Positions 1-6,631 of a stretch of 54,262 bases of DNA are shown here, piece by piece. This stretch comes from a virus. The position numbers and the translations under genes were made by a program. The stretch covers positions 1 through 54,262 of IMG/VR virus record IMGVR_UViG_3300009149_000003, one strand, 5' to 3'. The stretch's first letter is position 1. Every line of letters starts with the position of its first letter. The notes beneath the pieces are model-generated. The model saw nothing but the letters and a program-made list of their open reading frames with translations. It had not been told where the DNA came from and did not search any database.

Positions 1-87
1 CAATGGGACGCCATCTACGCCCGGCGCGGCCTCGGCTGGGACGCAAAAACGTGGATGTGGGGCGTGACGATCAGGAGGATAGGATGA
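1..87 (+). CDS. 3' end of ASCH-like protein (full copy at 53654-54226)
   Basis: This is the last 28 codons of the gene that starts at 53654, seen again because the ends of the sequence overlap. It ends at TGA 85-87, overlapping the ATG of the next gene at 84. Confidence 0.9.
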   Translation, partial: QWDAIYARRGLGWDAKTWMWGVTIRRIG

Positions 88-123
88 ACATCTCGTTCGC
101 ATGGACGGTGCCGTCGATACTCG
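1..123. repeat. terminal direct repeat, left copy
   Basis: Bases 1-123 are identical to 54140-54262. The repeat cuts through a coding sequence, so it is most simply the overlap left when a circular genome was opened, not a biological terminus. It could also reflect a circularly permuted genome. The unique circular length is 54,139 bp. Confidence 0.95.
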
Positions 124-428
124 ATCACAGCAAAACGGTCACCCGCCGGTTCTGGAATGACGACTACGCCCGGAAGTTTCATGCTGGGGACATCGTGGAT
201 GCTTATGACCAGTGTACGCGGGCTGGCGGGAAGAAAATCGATACGATCCGCCTTACGAGTGATCCATACAAACAACGCCTGTCCGATATGCCGGACCCCC
301 ATTTCGAGCGCGAGGGCGGCACCCGGTACTGGCGCGACAAGGCCGAGTTCATTGAGGTTATGGGCGGCCCGGATGCCGTGCCGTGGGTAATTGAATTCGA
401 TTACGACACGATGGAGGTGAAGCGATGA
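84..428 (+). CDS. ASCH-like domain protein
   Basis: A 114-residue protein. The start is ATG 84, overlapping the previous stop and preceded by AGGAGG at 73-78. The N-terminal stretch SFAWTVPSILDHSKTVTRR, followed by GDIVDAYDQ, resembles phage ASCH/PUA-like proteins, a small beta-barrel fold thought to bind RNA or modified nucleic acid. It directly follows a second protein of the same type (53654-54226), and such pairs are common in phage early operons. The cellular role is unknown; the family assignment rests on motif memory only. Confidence 0.75.
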   Translation: MNISFAWTVPSILDHSKTVTRRFWNDDYARKFHAGDIVDAYDQCTRAGGKKIDTIRLTSDPYKQRLSDMPDPHFEREGGTRYWRDKAEFIEVMGGPDAVPWVIEFDYDTMEVKR

Positions 429-628
429 AAGAAGAACTGGAACCGTGCCCGTTCTGCAGAATGACGCATACACTTGATCATATCGAAGAGCGGTGGCGGG
501 ATGTCCAAGACCCGATATTGGGAACTATAACTCATCGTGAATACATATTGGAATGTTGTTATCTGACATTCGGTCCGTTCCGCACCATACCAGAACTAAT
601 AAAAAAGTGGAATATGAGGACGCCATGA
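425..628 (+). CDS. Lar-like small zinc-ribbon protein
   Basis: A 67-residue protein that starts in an ATGA overlap with the previous gene. The N-terminus has EPCPFC and the C-terminus ends KKWNMRTP, the layout of Lar-type restriction-alleviation proteins (CPFC, later Cys pairs, then a W-N-x-R tail). Lar of the Rac prophage modulates type I restriction; whether this relative does so is unknown. A second Lar-like gene lies at 53287-53454, just upstream on the circle. Confidence 0.75.
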   Translation: MKEELEPCPFCRMTHTLDHIEERWRDVQDPILGTITHREYILECCYLTFGPFRTIPELIKKWNMRTP

Positions 629-753
629 GAAAGTATAACCCCGATCCCGCTGAATTCGAGGCCATGGTGATTGCCGGCGTAATCGCCGTGGCGATCCTCT
701 GGGTGCTTTCGTGGATCGTCAGGTCATGCGGCGGCGGAGCGATACCCCGATGA
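625..753 (+). CDS. single-pass membrane peptide
   Basis: A 42-residue peptide starting at ATG 625 in an ATGA overlap. Residues about 14-32 (MVIAGVIAVAILWVLSWIV) form one hydrophobic helix, followed by RSCGGG. No family is recognised. An upstream in-frame ATG at 553 lies inside the Lar-like gene and is rejected. Confidence 0.65.
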   Translation: MRKYNPDPAEFEAMVIAGVIAVAILWVLSWIVRSCGGGAIPR

Positions 754-995
754 GCGACCGCGGCATCCAATGCACCATCGCCTTCGAGCCGCGCACCATC
801 CCGCCGGAAGCCTGGAACATCCGCCGCGATACATGGGGCCTTTTCACCGGCATACGCATCGAGGTCCGGTTGCCGAGACATAAGCCCGAGAAGATGAAAG
901 TCGCCGAATTCCGGATCCGCTACGGCCATGACACGGTGGCCATGCGGAGACTCAACCGGCTGCTCGCACGGGGACCGGTGGGAGATGAAACATGA
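750..995 (+). CDS. hypothetical protein
   Basis: An 81-residue basic soluble protein with no recognised family. The start is ATG 750, overlapping the previous stop as ATGA. It has no clear membrane segment or cysteine motif. The overlaps at both ends support translation as part of the early operon. Confidence 0.6.
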   Translation: MSDRGIQCTIAFEPRTIPPEAWNIRRDTWGLFTGIRIEVRLPRHKPEKMKVAEFRIRYGHDTVAMRRLNRLLARGPVGDET

Positions 996-1201
996 GACGA
1001 TATGGTGTGATGAGGTATCCCGAAGATTCCAGGTATTGTATTGAGGAAGTACACAAGCGATACCGTGATCAGTCTAGTATGGAGATGTTGGAAGATAGAT
1101 ACCAATGCCGCGAAAAGCGTCGTTACGGCCCCAATGGCTTGTATTGTTGGTGGCACAAGGATAGTCATCCAAATGTACCGGTGGACGAGGACACGTTATG
1201 A
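992..1201 (+). CDS. small Cys/His protein, paralogue of 2294-2476
   Basis: A 69-residue protein starting in an ATGA overlap. The pattern MR-x-YG, then PE, YCIE, later C-x(n)-KRRYGPNGLYCWWH, is shared with the 60-residue protein at 2294-2476 (YGQYKMPENKYHCIE then GPDGLYCWQH). The conserved Cys and His residues could bind one metal ion. The function is unknown; two diverged copies in one operon indicate duplication. Confidence 0.7.
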   Translation: MRRYGVMRYPEDSRYCIEEVHKRYRDQSSMEMLEDRYQCREKRRYGPNGLYCWWHKDSHPNVPVDEDTL

Positions 1202-2004
1202 CCTCTGGCGAGATACTGTCGTTGCTCATGGCGAAACACGACGATAGCGTCTGCGTTCCGGAATGTAAGACCGGCGCGACATGGGGTGGGCATTGTCCGC
1301 GCCTGGACCTCTGGGTAATGGCCCGTTCATGGGCGCACCCCAGGTTCATCGGTTACGAGATCAAAATCCGGCGCTCCGACTTCGTGGCGGATAACAAGTG
1401 GCCCGCGTATCTCGACTACTGTCGAGAGTTCTATTTCGTGGCCCCCCGCGGCCTGATTGACACCGGAGAACTGCCGACCGAAGCGGGCTTGCTGGAGGTC
1501 TCGACCACCGGGACGCGGCTGTTCACGACGAAAAAGGCGCCGGTGAGGAACATCGTGATTCCCGACGACCTCTACCTATACATCCTCATGAGCCGCGTTC
1601 TCATCCGGCTCGAGGGCATGGATCCGGCAATGCCGGACGGTCGCCGCGCCTATTGGGAAGCATGGCTGGAGGACCGGAAAATTGACCATAATGTCGGTTG
1701 TAAGGTTTCAAAGGCGCTCCGTGAACGCATAAACGAAGAAATCATGGAAGCGCGGTCCGAAAATAAAAGGCTACAACAGGAATTGAGCGAACTTGCCGAA
1801 GTGCGAGCAATGCTCGATGAACTCGGATGCCGAAGCCGCTGGGACATCTATGGTAAAATACGCGACCTGAAACCCGGTGTGCCTGACCAGATGAAACGCA
1901 ACCTCGAATGTATATCCATCCGGCTCCAACAGGTACTCTCGGACATCGAGAAGGCCGATGCCAAACGGGCGGCTACGGTCGCGCAAGGGGAACTTGTCCT
2001 ATGA
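1198..2004 (+). CDS. MmcB-like nuclease-fold protein with coiled coil
   Basis: A 268-residue protein. The N-terminal half has RLDLWVMARSW, then GYEIKIRRSDFVADNKW, YLDYCREFYFVAPRG and GLLEV. This arrangement (an acidic residue in the first strand, then E-x-K) is typical of MmcB-type restriction-endonuclease-fold DNA repair proteins. The C-terminal part from about residue 165 is heptad-rich and probably a coiled coil. It starts in an ATGA overlap. The likely role is DNA repair or processing in the early operon. Confidence 0.7.
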   Translation: MTSGEILSLLMAKHDDSVCVPECKTGATWGGHCPRLDLWVMARSWAHPRFIGYEIKIRRSDFVADNKWPAYLDYCREFYFVAPRGLIDTGELPTEAGLLEVSTTGTRLFTTKKAPVRNIVIPDDLYLYILMSRVLIRLEGMDPAMPDGRRAYWEAWLEDRKIDHNVGCKVSKALRERINEEIMEARSENKRLQQELSELAEVRAMLDELGCRSRWDIYGKIRDLKPGVPDQMKRNLECISIRLQQVLSDIEKADAKRAATVAQGELVL

Positions 2005-2084
2005 CCTGGCTACGTGCCCGCTGGTTCGACGCGCTCTGGCGGCTCGCGGGATGGATGCGGAACCACACACAGGAGGCACCATGA
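2001..2084 (+). CDS. possible 27-residue peptide
   Basis: A small reading frame starting in an ATGA overlap with the MmcB-like gene and ending in an overlap with the next ATG (2081). The peptide is Trp/Arg-rich (MTWLRARWFDALWRLAGW). The overlap at both ends is the main support. No function is recognised. Confidence 0.4.
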   Translation: MTWLRARWFDALWRLAGWMRNHTQEAP

Positions 2085-2242
2085 GATCAGTCGAGATTCA
2101 TATCGACTTGGACAAACGATGTATCCGCTGTCATCGCAAAGGCGCTACACAAAACGGGCTATGTTTGGCTTGCATTTCGAAAGCGATAAAGAGCGGTGAA
2201 TATGATCCCATCATACGCAAACGAAACACGGAGGCACCATGA
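2081..2242 (+). CDS. small zinc-ribbon protein
   Basis: A 53-residue protein starting at ATG 2081, preceded by AGGAGG. CIRCHRKG and then GLCLACI provide two Cys pairs, consistent with a single zinc ribbon. Zn-ribbon miniproteins are frequent in this genome. The function is unknown; protein or nucleic-acid binding is likely. Confidence 0.7.
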   Translation: MRSVEIHIDLDKRCIRCHRKGATQNGLCLACISKAIKSGEYDPIIRKRNTEAP

Positions 2243-2292
2243 AAATCGCAATGTCAGACTTTTCATACAGGGGACCACTGAAAGGAGCGTGA
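2239..2292 (+). CDS. possible 17-residue leader peptide
   Basis: A very short frame starting at ATG 2239 in an ATGA overlap. It shares its ribosome site context (GGAGGCACCATGA) with the gene at 2081. It may only couple translation to the gene at 2294, or may not be translated. Confidence 0.25.
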   Translation: MKIAMSDFSYRGPLKGA

Positions 2293-2293
2293 C

Positions 2294-2476
2294 ATGAGAA
2301 CCTATGGACAGTACAAAATGCCAGAGAATAAGTACCACTGTATCGAGCCGGTGCGGGAAGGTCGTTATGAGCATCAGTGCTTCAATAAGCGCGGGCATGG
2401 TCCCGATGGACTGTACTGCTGGCAGCACAGCAAAAGGCATCCGGCGGCCGATGCGCAGATCAGGGACATCTCATGA
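2294..2476 (+). CDS. small Cys/His protein, paralogue of 992-1201
   Basis: A 60-residue protein preceded by AAAGGAG. It shares the YG, PE, CIE and GP-x-GLYCW-x-H pattern with the protein at 992-1201. The metal-binding suggestion rests only on the conserved Cys/His spacing. Confidence 0.7.
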   Translation: MRTYGQYKMPENKYHCIEPVREGRYEHQCFNKRGHGPDGLYCWQHSKRHPAADAQIRDIS

Positions 2477-2715
2477 CGGCCCCCGGCGTCACCCATGATA
2501 TCCCGCCGGAAGAAGGCGATGCCCTTCTATACTGGCGGACCATGGCTGGCATGACACAACGTCAGGTGGCTGAGCAGATATTCATCGAGAAAAACGGCGT
2601 CAACAGGTACGAACGGCACAAAGGGCGCATACCACCGTGGCGCATGGACCTGCTCGTCACCCTGTTCAAATGCGGGACGAGAGCGCGGTTCCTTCAGGCG
2701 GGACGGACGCTATGA
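2473..2715 (+). CDS. XRE-type helix-turn-helix protein
   Basis: An 80-residue protein starting in an ATGA overlap. Residues about 24-50 (RTMAGMTQRQVAEQIF, then GVNRYERHKG) fit the HTH of the XRE/lambda-repressor superfamily: a T-Q-x-x-V-A helix, a recognition helix and an E-R tail. It lies far from the lysogeny switch, so it may be an accessory early regulator. Confidence 0.65.
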   Translation: MTAPGVTHDIPPEEGDALLYWRTMAGMTQRQVAEQIFIEKNGVNRYERHKGRIPPWRMDLLVTLFKCGTRARFLQAGRTL

Positions 2716-2894
2716 GATTTCTCCTCTACGTCGCCATCTTTGCCGTGTCCTGGGCGCTCGCAATCGGCATCGGCTGGTTGATCGGAACGGGGCTCGTCTG
2801 GCTCATCCGGCAGTGGGAACCCTCGGCGCTGGTGATCGCGGCGGTTGCGATAGCAATGGTGGCGGGCGCGTATTCACGGGCGAGGGATAGATGA
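2712..2894 (+). CDS. two-helix membrane protein
   Basis: A 60-residue protein from ATG 2712 (ATGA overlap). Two hydrophobic helices, about residues 2-30 and 36-54, are separated by RQWEPS and followed by a basic tail. No family is recognised. It overlaps the next gene by ATGA. Confidence 0.65.
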   Translation: MRFLLYVAIFAVSWALAIGIGWLIGTGLVWLIRQWEPSALVIAAVAIAMVAGAYSRARDR

Positions 2895-3634
2895 ACTGGC
2901 CCGGCGACATGCCTGAGACGGTGGTTGTCTCGTTCAGCGGCGGGAAGGACTCGACGGCGGCCCTCCTGTGGGTCCGTGAGCACATGCCGGAATTACCCTG
3001 CTACGTTGTCTGGGCTGACACGGGTTGGGAGCATCCGGGGCTTGAAGCGTGGAATCGGGCGATAATGGGACAACTCGGATACAAACTGACGGTGGTGCGA
3101 AGCATATACACATTTGCAAATCTGGTGAAGAATCGCAAATGGTTCCCGAGTGCATCGTGCCGTCTCTGTACGGCTCGCCTGAAACAGGAACCGATTGAGA
3201 AGTTCATCAGGTCTTTACCGGCAGATTCCATCATTCACGTTTCCGGCCTTCGGGCAGATGAGAGCCGAATACGGGCCGGACGGGCACCGTGGGGCATTAA
3301 CTACCGTCTGACCAATGGCAGGCGCACGGTATACGAATTTCTGCCGATCCATAACTGGACTGCCGAACAGGTGCGGGGGTACATCCGGGCGCACAGCCTT
3401 CCACTCCACCCGGTATACGGCCACCTTTCCCGCTTATCCTGCCGCCTATGCATCTTCCAGACCCGCCGGGAAATAGAAGCCATCGAACATTATGACCCCG
3501 AAGCCATCGAAATCATAGAGAGCCTTGAGGAAGAAATCGGGCGCACAATGTCGCCGCTCCAATACCCTATCAGATCGCTCATAAGGGCGAGACAGGCGCA
3601 GACGAAACTCGAACTCTTCCCGGCAGGAGCATGA
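2891..3634 (+). CDS. PAPS-reductase/DndC-like ATP-pyrophosphatase family protein
   Basis: A 247-residue protein. SGGKDS at residues 16-21 is the nucleotide-binding PP-motif of the PAPS reductase and N-type ATP pyrophosphatase family. DTGWEHPG follows at 43-50. Two Cys pairs (C90/C93 and C184/C187) are placed as in DndC-like members, where cysteines hold an Fe-S cluster. Such genes are common in phages and the substrate is unknown. A role in sulfur-based nucleic-acid modification is possible, but no dnd partner genes are seen. Confidence 0.8.
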   Translation: MNWPGDMPETVVVSFSGGKDSTAALLWVREHMPELPCYVVWADTGWEHPGLEAWNRAIMGQLGYKLTVVRSIYTFANLVKNRKWFPSASCRLCTARLKQEPIEKFIRSLPADSIIHVSGLRADESRIRAGRAPWGINYRLTNGRRTVYEFLPIHNWTAEQVRGYIRAHSLPLHPVYGHLSRLSCRLCIFQTRREIEAIEHYDPEAIEIIESLEEEIGRTMSPLQYPIRSLIRARQAQTKLELFPAGA

Positions 3635-3638
3635 ACGC

Positions 3639-4511
3639 ATGAGCAAGCCACCGGCATTCCAGTTCTACCCCCGCGATTGGATGGAGAAACGAGTGCTCCG
3701 TATGTCGGATGCCGCCCAAGGTATTTATATGCGTCTACTCTGTTATATGTGGATGGACTCACCCGACCAGTGTTCGATTGAAAAAAATGACAAAATGATC
3801 GCAAGATTGCTTTCATTATCGTGCCGGAAATGGAAAAACATCCGCGCGGAATTGTTCTGGAAAGACGACCCGATATTTATTGAAACAGATACCCATTATA
3901 TTTCAGCCCGGTTGCGTAAAGAAAAGGAAAAACAAGATATTAAGAGCGGTAAGGCACATAATTCGGCCGTTGCGAGATGGGGCGAATCCACACCACAACC
4001 ACCATGCGAACGCAATGCGAACGCAATGCCGACGGTATGCTCTTCATCTTCTACTTCAACTACAGTAACTACCCCCCCTAACCCCCCCTTGCCAGGGGGG
4101 GATGCGATTGAAAAGCGCAAGCGATGGGAAAAGCGAAACGGGAAACCATCAGCACCGACCGTACCGGCTGTACCCGATCCGCCACCCGATACCAGCGCCG
4201 CCCGCCTCGAAGCCGAACGCCGGGACGCATACGCCGCCATACTGCTTTCCCGCCGGCCGAAAATCCACGAGTGGTTCGACGCGAATGTGCGTGCTGTTCT
4301 CCAGGAGGAATTGACAGAGACCAGTTACCGCGCCTATATCGAGCCGATTATCCCGGTCACAATCACCAAACAGGCGGCTGTCCTGTACTACCCGGATCCC
4401 GGATTCACCCCGATGATCAACCTGGCGCGGATAACGGAGATCATCCAAGCACAGCCAAAGTGCGAGCACTGCGTCGTCACCCTAACAGCGGAAATGGAGG
4501 CCAGAACATGA
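3639..4511 (+). CDS. DUF1376 replication-initiation-like protein
   Basis: A 290-residue protein starting at ATG 3639. The N-terminus has FQFYPRDWM, then MSDAAQGIYMRLLCYMW, the signature of DUF1376 winged-helix phage replication proteins. A Ser/Thr/Pro linker (about residues 120-190) leads to a C-terminal region, W-x(n)-VLQEELTETSYRAYIEPI, that resembles the DnaA N-terminal or helicase-loader interaction domain. It probably recruits the host replisome, in keeping with the absence of a phage polymerase. The linker contains a C/G-tract hairpin (4071-4101). Confidence 0.8.
   Translation: MSKPPAFQFYPRDWMEKRVLRMSDAAQGIYMRLLCYMWMDSPDQCSIEKNDKMIARLLSLSCRKWKNIRAELFWKDDPIFIETDTHYISARLRKEKEKQDIKSGKAHNSAVARWGESTPQPPCERNANAMPTVCSSSSTSTTVTTPPNPPLPGGDAIEKRKRWEKRNGKPSAPTVPAVPDPPPDTSAARLEAERRDAYAAILLSRRPKIHEWFDANVRAVLQEELTETSYRAYIEPIIPVTITKQAAVLYYPDPGFTPMINLARITEIIQAQPKCEHCVVTLTAEMEART
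4071..4101. repeat. C-tract/G-tract palindromic element inside a coding region
   Basis: Two C7 tracts (4072-4078 and 4082-4088) are followed by TTGCCA and G7 (4095-4101). The second tract forms a perfect 8-bp stem, CCCCCCCT/AGGGGGGG, with loop TGCC. It encodes the Pro-rich linker of the DUF1376 protein. Confidence 0.7.
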
Positions 4512-4759
4512 TCAGGTACAAAGAGGAACGAGAAAAGCGCGGATGGGAAAAAGTAGAGCACGGTTGGTGGTGCAATGTAAAGCAGAGCCAGGGGATATGC
4601 CATGAGTCCGATGACAAGTGGCATGTCTGGGGCGGTGGGGAACACTGCCTGATACAATGCCGGTTTGCCTTCCGCGAGGTCATTGACTTGGGCGCGTTCA
4701 AGACGCTCCGGGCGGCGATTGAATTTGCGGACGCTGTATACGATAGGGAGAGGACATGA
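4508..4759 (+). CDS. hypothetical Trp-rich protein
   Basis: An 83-residue protein from ATG 4508 (ATGA overlap). It is rich in Trp, Cys and His (EHGWWCNVKQ, KWHVWGGGEHCLIQC) and ends with a helix, LRAAIEFADAVYD. It sits between the replication protein and RusA. No family is recognised. Confidence 0.65.
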   Translation: MIRYKEEREKRGWEKVEHGWWCNVKQSQGICHESDDKWHVWGGGEHCLIQCRFAFREVIDLGAFKTLRAAIEFADAVYDRERT

Positions 4760-5268
4760 ACCACCCCAGCATCCAGTTCACCATTCCTATCACACCATCG
4801 GCGCAGATGCGGGCTCGGAGCACGGCACGGGGCGGATTTGCTCGTACCTACAAGCACCCGGAGCAGAGGCGGCATGAAGAACAACTCATGCCCCTGCTCG
4901 TCCAGCACCGGCCCCTCGAACCATTCACCGGCCCGCTGTCCCTGACGGTGATGGCTTTCCTTCCTATCCCCGGCTCGAAGCCGAAGTGGTGGCATGATGC
5001 GGCGCAGAACGGCGCACTACTACCCGTCACCAAGCCGGACCTCGACAACTTGGTGAAGAACATCAAGGACTGTATGCAGACGGTTGGCTTCTACGCCAAC
5101 GACTCGCAGGTAGTTGAAGTCGTGGCGCAGAAACTTTACAGCACATGCCCGCGGTGGGCAATCAAGTTGTTGGAACTCCCACAAGTGGACGCGAAGGAAT
5201 GGAAGCTGCGAGGCAGTCAGGAAGTGGCAACTAAGCCGTCCAACTCAGGGGAAGATAGACGATCCTGA
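4756..5268 (+). CDS. RusA-type Holliday junction resolvase
   Basis: A 170-residue protein that starts in an ATGA overlap. The motif KPDLDNLVKNIKD (residues 93-105), with D95, D97 and D105, followed by GFYANDSQVVE, is the RusA active site that cleaves four-way junctions. The Lys-rich N-terminus fits DNA binding. It would resolve recombination or replication intermediates before packaging. A C-terminal tail of about 25 residues extends beyond the core. Confidence 0.92.
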   Translation: MNHPSIQFTIPITPSAQMRARSTARGGFARTYKHPEQRRHEEQLMPLLVQHRPLEPFTGPLSLTVMAFLPIPGSKPKWWHDAAQNGALLPVTKPDLDNLVKNIKDCMQTVGFYANDSQVVEVVAQKLYSTCPRWAIKLLELPQVDAKEWKLRGSQEVATKPSNSGEDRRS

Positions 5269-5288
5269 CACGTTTTAGGAGGTATTCC

Positions 5289-5465
5289 ATGTCTGACGTT
5301 CCCTCGATCCTCTGGTTCCTTGCCGACTGGCGTATCTGCGCTGCACTTGTGGTGCTCGAAATCTTGGTATTCGGTGCCGCGATCGGCGGGGCGGTCCTGT
5401 TCATGTTCCGGAAACGTCAAATGGCAACCGGTATCGAACAGGGTAAGTTGATGGGAGGCCAATGA
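5289..5465 (+). CDS. single-pass membrane protein
   Basis: A 58-residue protein from ATG 5289, preceded by TTTTAGGAGG. One long hydrophobic helix (about residues 18-42: AALVVLEILVFGAAIGGAVL) is followed by a basic stretch, FRKRQ. It ends in an ATGA overlap. Function unknown. Confidence 0.65.
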   Translation: MSDVPSILWFLADWRICAALVVLEILVFGAAIGGAVLFMFRKRQMATGIEQGKLMGGQ

Positions 5466-5689
5466 AATTGTACTATGCCATAACCGCCGCTCATAGGAGG
5501 CCGCTGATCCGCACATTCGTCAGCAAGGCGGACTGCGATGCCTGGGTGGCGCAGTCGCCACGTACACGGCGGTCGCTCACTGTCACGGAGCGCGTCCGAT
5601 ACCGCCGGTGGTGCGCACGGGGCGAGGGTAAGTACGAGACGAATTTCTGGCGGGCAACAAAAAGTGGTTGCCAAAGATACAACCAGTGA
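5462..5689 (+). CDS. hypothetical basic protein
   Basis: A 75-residue, strongly basic protein (FVSKADCDAWVAQSPRTRR). The start overlaps the previous stop as ATGA. Its charge suggests nucleic-acid contact, but no fold is recognised. The 83 bases between this gene and the HNH gene show nothing clear. Confidence 0.6.
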   Translation: MKLYYAITAAHRRPLIRTFVSKADCDAWVAQSPRTRRSLTVTERVRYRRWCARGEGKYETNFWRATKSGCQRYNQ

Positions 5690-5772
5690 AAATGTTTCAT
5701 GGTATGGAAGGATAACTAAGGGGTTACGATATGTCACGAATGAGCCGACGCGATTGATATTGCAGGGCATTT

Positions 5773-6045
5773 ATGAACCAATTCAAACGATACTTGTGTG
5801 TAGTCAAGGAAATAAGGCATGAACGAGGGGATATATGCGAGGCATGTGGAGAAGAGGCGCATCATCCACACCATATTATACCGGTGAGCGAGACATCAAT
5901 ACATTCCGAGCTGGTGTTTGAAAAGGCAAATATGATACTGCTCTGTGATGATTGCCATGCGTTAATGCACCCGCTGATAAGGAATATCTGGGAATGGGGA
6001 AAAGCGAGGAAAGGCCGAGGCCATGCACTGTCGCGCCAGAACTAA
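5773..6045 (+). CDS. HNH endonuclease
   Basis: A 90-residue protein. C22-x2-C25, then HHPHHIIP (residues 30-37), N53 and C58-DD-C61-H62 form a treble-clef HNH motif. Small HNH proteins beside terminase genes are frequent in cos phages and can take part in DNA cleavage during packaging. This one lies about 200 bp before the small terminase gene, which fits that role, though a general nicking role cannot be excluded. Confidence 0.85.
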   Translation: MNQFKRYLCVVKEIRHERGDICEACGEEAHHPHHIIPVSETSIHSELVFEKANMILLCDDCHALMHPLIRNIWEWGKARKGRGHALSRQN

Positions 6046-6251
6046 CCGGAACGATGGATGTGTTGAAAAAGTTGCTGGCTATCGAACTTGACCGACTTGA
6101 TGTGGCTGTGCGGATTGAGAAGGAACGGAACATCGTTTTCCCGGAGACAACCGTGATCATCAGGGATATACAGAAGTTGACGGCGGCGATACATGGCAAG
6201 GATAAATCAGATGTAGGTGAATGGGACGAGATAGGAATGGGTGAATGGTGA
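5994..6251 (+). CDS. hypothetical protein upstream of TerS
   Basis: An 85-residue protein assigned to ATG 5994, overlapping the HNH 3' end by 52 bp. A later start at 6054 (MDVLKKLLAIELDRLDVAV) is equally possible. The core is helical and heptad-like. The stop forms TGATG with the TerS start, showing translational coupling. Confidence 0.6.
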   Translation: MGKSEERPRPCTVAPELTGTMDVLKKLLAIELDRLDVAVRIEKERNIVFPETTVIIRDIQKLTAAIHGKDKSDVGEWDEIGMGEW

Positions 6252-6631
6252 TGGCAAAAATGGGACGACCTAAGATAGAGATCGATTACGTCCTCCTCGA
6301 ACGGCTCTGTACCATCCAATGTACCGATGCCGAGATAGCAGCGTGCCTAAAGATATCGGAACAGACACTTGACAATCGGAAGCGCGATGACCCCACATTT
6401 TTGAGCATCTATAAAACGGCTAAGGATGGGGGCAAGATGTCTCTCCGTCGCGAGATGTACGCGAAGGCGAAAGGCGGCAATGTGACCATGATGATCTGGT
6501 TGTCGAAGCAGTACCTCGGCATGGCCGATAAGACGGACTCGAACGTCAACATGCGTATCAATTCCTGGGACGACCTCGAAAGGGAAGTGGGTGCCGAGAA
6601 ACAGCAGGGGCAAGCCGACGATGGGGCGTAA
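6251..6631 (+). CDS. terS: terminase small subunit
   Basis: A 126-residue protein starting at ATG 6251 (TGATG). An N-terminal HTH (CTDAEIAACLKISEQTLDNR) is followed by DDPTFLSIYKTAKDGG, the usual plan of DNA-recognising small terminase subunits. MIWLSKQYLGMADK then gives the oligomerisation helix and the GM-x-DK signature seen in many TerS proteins. It lies immediately before the large subunit. Confidence 0.85.
   Translation: MAKMGRPKIEIDYVLLERLCTIQCTDAEIAACLKISEQTLDNRKRDDPTFLSIYKTAKDGGKMSLRREMYAKAKGGNVTMMIWLSKQYLGMADKTDSNVNMRINSWDDLEREVGAEKQQGQADDGA

Noticed and set aside
1-123. True terminal redundancy of a linear virion genome
   Set aside because: A 123-bp exact repeat cutting a gene is best explained by circular assembly overlap; real termini cannot be read from the sequence.
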